A stretch of DNA of 64,000 bases from CAZTGZ01 sp964613385 (lineage in GTDB: Bacteria > Bacteroidota > Bacteroidia > NS11-12g > UBA9320), in contig CAZTGZ010000007.1 in the NCBI GenBank assembly GCA_964613385.1, positions 1 to 64,000 on the forward strand, read 5' to 3'. The notes beneath the pieces are model-generated. The model did no database searches, was not told the DNA's origin, and worked only from the letters and a program-made list of their open reading frames with translations. Positions 63,454-64,000 of the stretch are shown here, one piece after another (position 1 is the first letter of the stretch; the number at the start of each line of letters is the position of its first letter). The position numbers and the translations under genes were made by a program.

Positions 63454-64000
63454 GCTATAGATTCGGCATATTCACGGAACAACTGAATTTTATCTATGGG
63501 CACAACGCCTGGGAATTCACAAACCAGACCACCTGCCAAATTCGACAGTTTAGCCATTTCCGTGATATTCATTCCGGAAGCCAGACACAATGCAGCTACC
63601 CCAATAACCGTGTCACCGGCTCCGCTAACGTCGGCTATGGTTCGTTCATGTGCCGGGAAATGAAAAAAGGAGGATTTGTTGCCGATCACTACCCCTTGTT
63701 CACTTAAGGTAATCATCACCCATGCGCAGTTCAACTTTTCGACAATCGCATGTAAGGCGTTTTCTATTTGAGGTAAGCTTTTCAGGTTGTCGTGCAGTTT
63801 TAATCCTTCAATCACTTCTTTTCGATTGGGTTTAAAAAGTGTAACACCCTGGTAATCGAAGAAGTGATTGAGCTTTGGGTCCACCACAACCGGTATGTCC
63901 TGACTTTTAGAAATGGAAATTACCGATTGAATCAGATGACTTGACAACAAGCCTTTATTGTAATCTTCGAAAATTATAACATCATATTTTCCTAGTTCTG
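63450..64000 (-). CDS. PfkB-family D-glycero-beta-D-manno-heptose-7-phosphate kinase (RfaE1), partial
   Basis: The C-terminal ~183 residues of a gene that enters from the right edge; the true start is outside the window. The reading ELGKYDVIIFEDYNKGLLSS continues upstream of the first TTG. The HldE1/RfaE1 landmarks are seen: VVVDPKLNHFFDY, LFKPNRKEV and the PfkB catalytic loop SGAGDTVIGVAAL with the base Asp. It phosphorylates heptose 7-phosphate at C1 for lipopolysaccharide core synthesis. It is coupled to trkH by a 4-bp overlap. Confidence 0.88.
   Translation of the reverse strand, partial: ELGKYDVIIFEDYNKGLLSSHLIQSVISISKSQDIPVVVDPKLNHFFDYQGVTLFKPNRKEVIEGLKLHDNLKSLPQIENALHAIVEKLNCAWVMITLSEQGVVIGNKSSFFHFPAHERTIADVSGAGDTVIGVAALCLASGMNITEMAKLSNLAGGLVCEFPGVVPIDKIQLFREYAESIA

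Noticed and set aside
1..64000. CRISPR arrays, insertion sequences or prophage
   Set aside because: No regularly spaced repeats, transposase, integrase or phage genes were found in the window.

Overview
The window reads as a chromosomal scaffold of a free-living Bacteroidota bacterium, probably near Saprospirales/Chitinophagales (an inference; no rRNA or marker phylogeny was possible). The signs are secreted proteins with C-terminal type IX sorting tails, a GldL/GldM-type motor pair, an ECF sigma/FecR/TonB-receptor cascade, a DUF4249 lipoprotein, ClpC next to DnaB, almost no Shine-Dalgarno sites, and many -7 boxes of the Bacteroidota form TAnnTTTG lying within a few bases of start codons. Four runs of N (12404-12413, 17863-17925, 26571-26580, 28297-28306) are assembly gaps, all inside genes.

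1-10.7 kb: start of a C25-peptidase/PorU-like gene (cut by the window edge), CoA-transferase genes scoAB, an unknown lipoprotein, a malate dehydrogenase lacking about 22 internal residues, an EamA transporter, the operon TPR lipoprotein-thrS-infC-rpmI-rplT, homogentisate dioxygenase, clpS and plsY. 10.7-17.2 kb: a giant exported protein of unknown function, prmA and a fatty-acid desaturase. 17.2-27.4 kb is the accessory part: a GT87-like membrane protein split by a gap, three T9SS-exported proteins, a GNAT acetyltransferase, a decayed metallo-beta-lactamase-fold gene and tRNA-Cys. 27.4-32.7 kb is a complete cell-surface signalling module: ECF sigma, a small anti-sigma-like ORF, FecR, an STN-bearing TonB receptor and a DUF4249 lipoprotein.

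32.5-41.4 kb: saccharopine dehydrogenase, cdd, argS, a redoxin, clpC and dnaB; the clpC-dnaB spacer holds a cluster of DnaA-box-like motifs. 41.4-45.8 kb: an operon of GldL-like, GldM-like and beta-helix/beta-barrel outer-membrane proteins, without gldK or gldN. 46-51.8 kb: pruA, an RluA-type pseudouridine synthase, murB, a family 2 glycosyltransferase and hutU. 51.9-55.7 kb: a probable metal (zinc-type) uptake cluster made of a His-rich small protein, a TonB receptor, a lipoprotein and a DUF6498 membrane protein. 55.7-64 kb: the rpsP-rimM-trmD-exonuclease-hutH operon, miaE, queA, trkH and a heptose kinase (cut by the window edge).

A metabolic thread is amino-acid catabolism: HmgA (tyrosine), ScoAB (acetoacetate activation), a LYS9-like enzyme (lysine), PruA (proline) and HutU/HutH (histidine). 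The observations most worth following up are the standalone GldLM-like motor operon, the zinc-type uptake cluster lying between hutU and hutH, the internally deleted malate dehydrogenase, the DnaA-box cluster and the start-codon hairpin inside the sigma/anti-sigma module.
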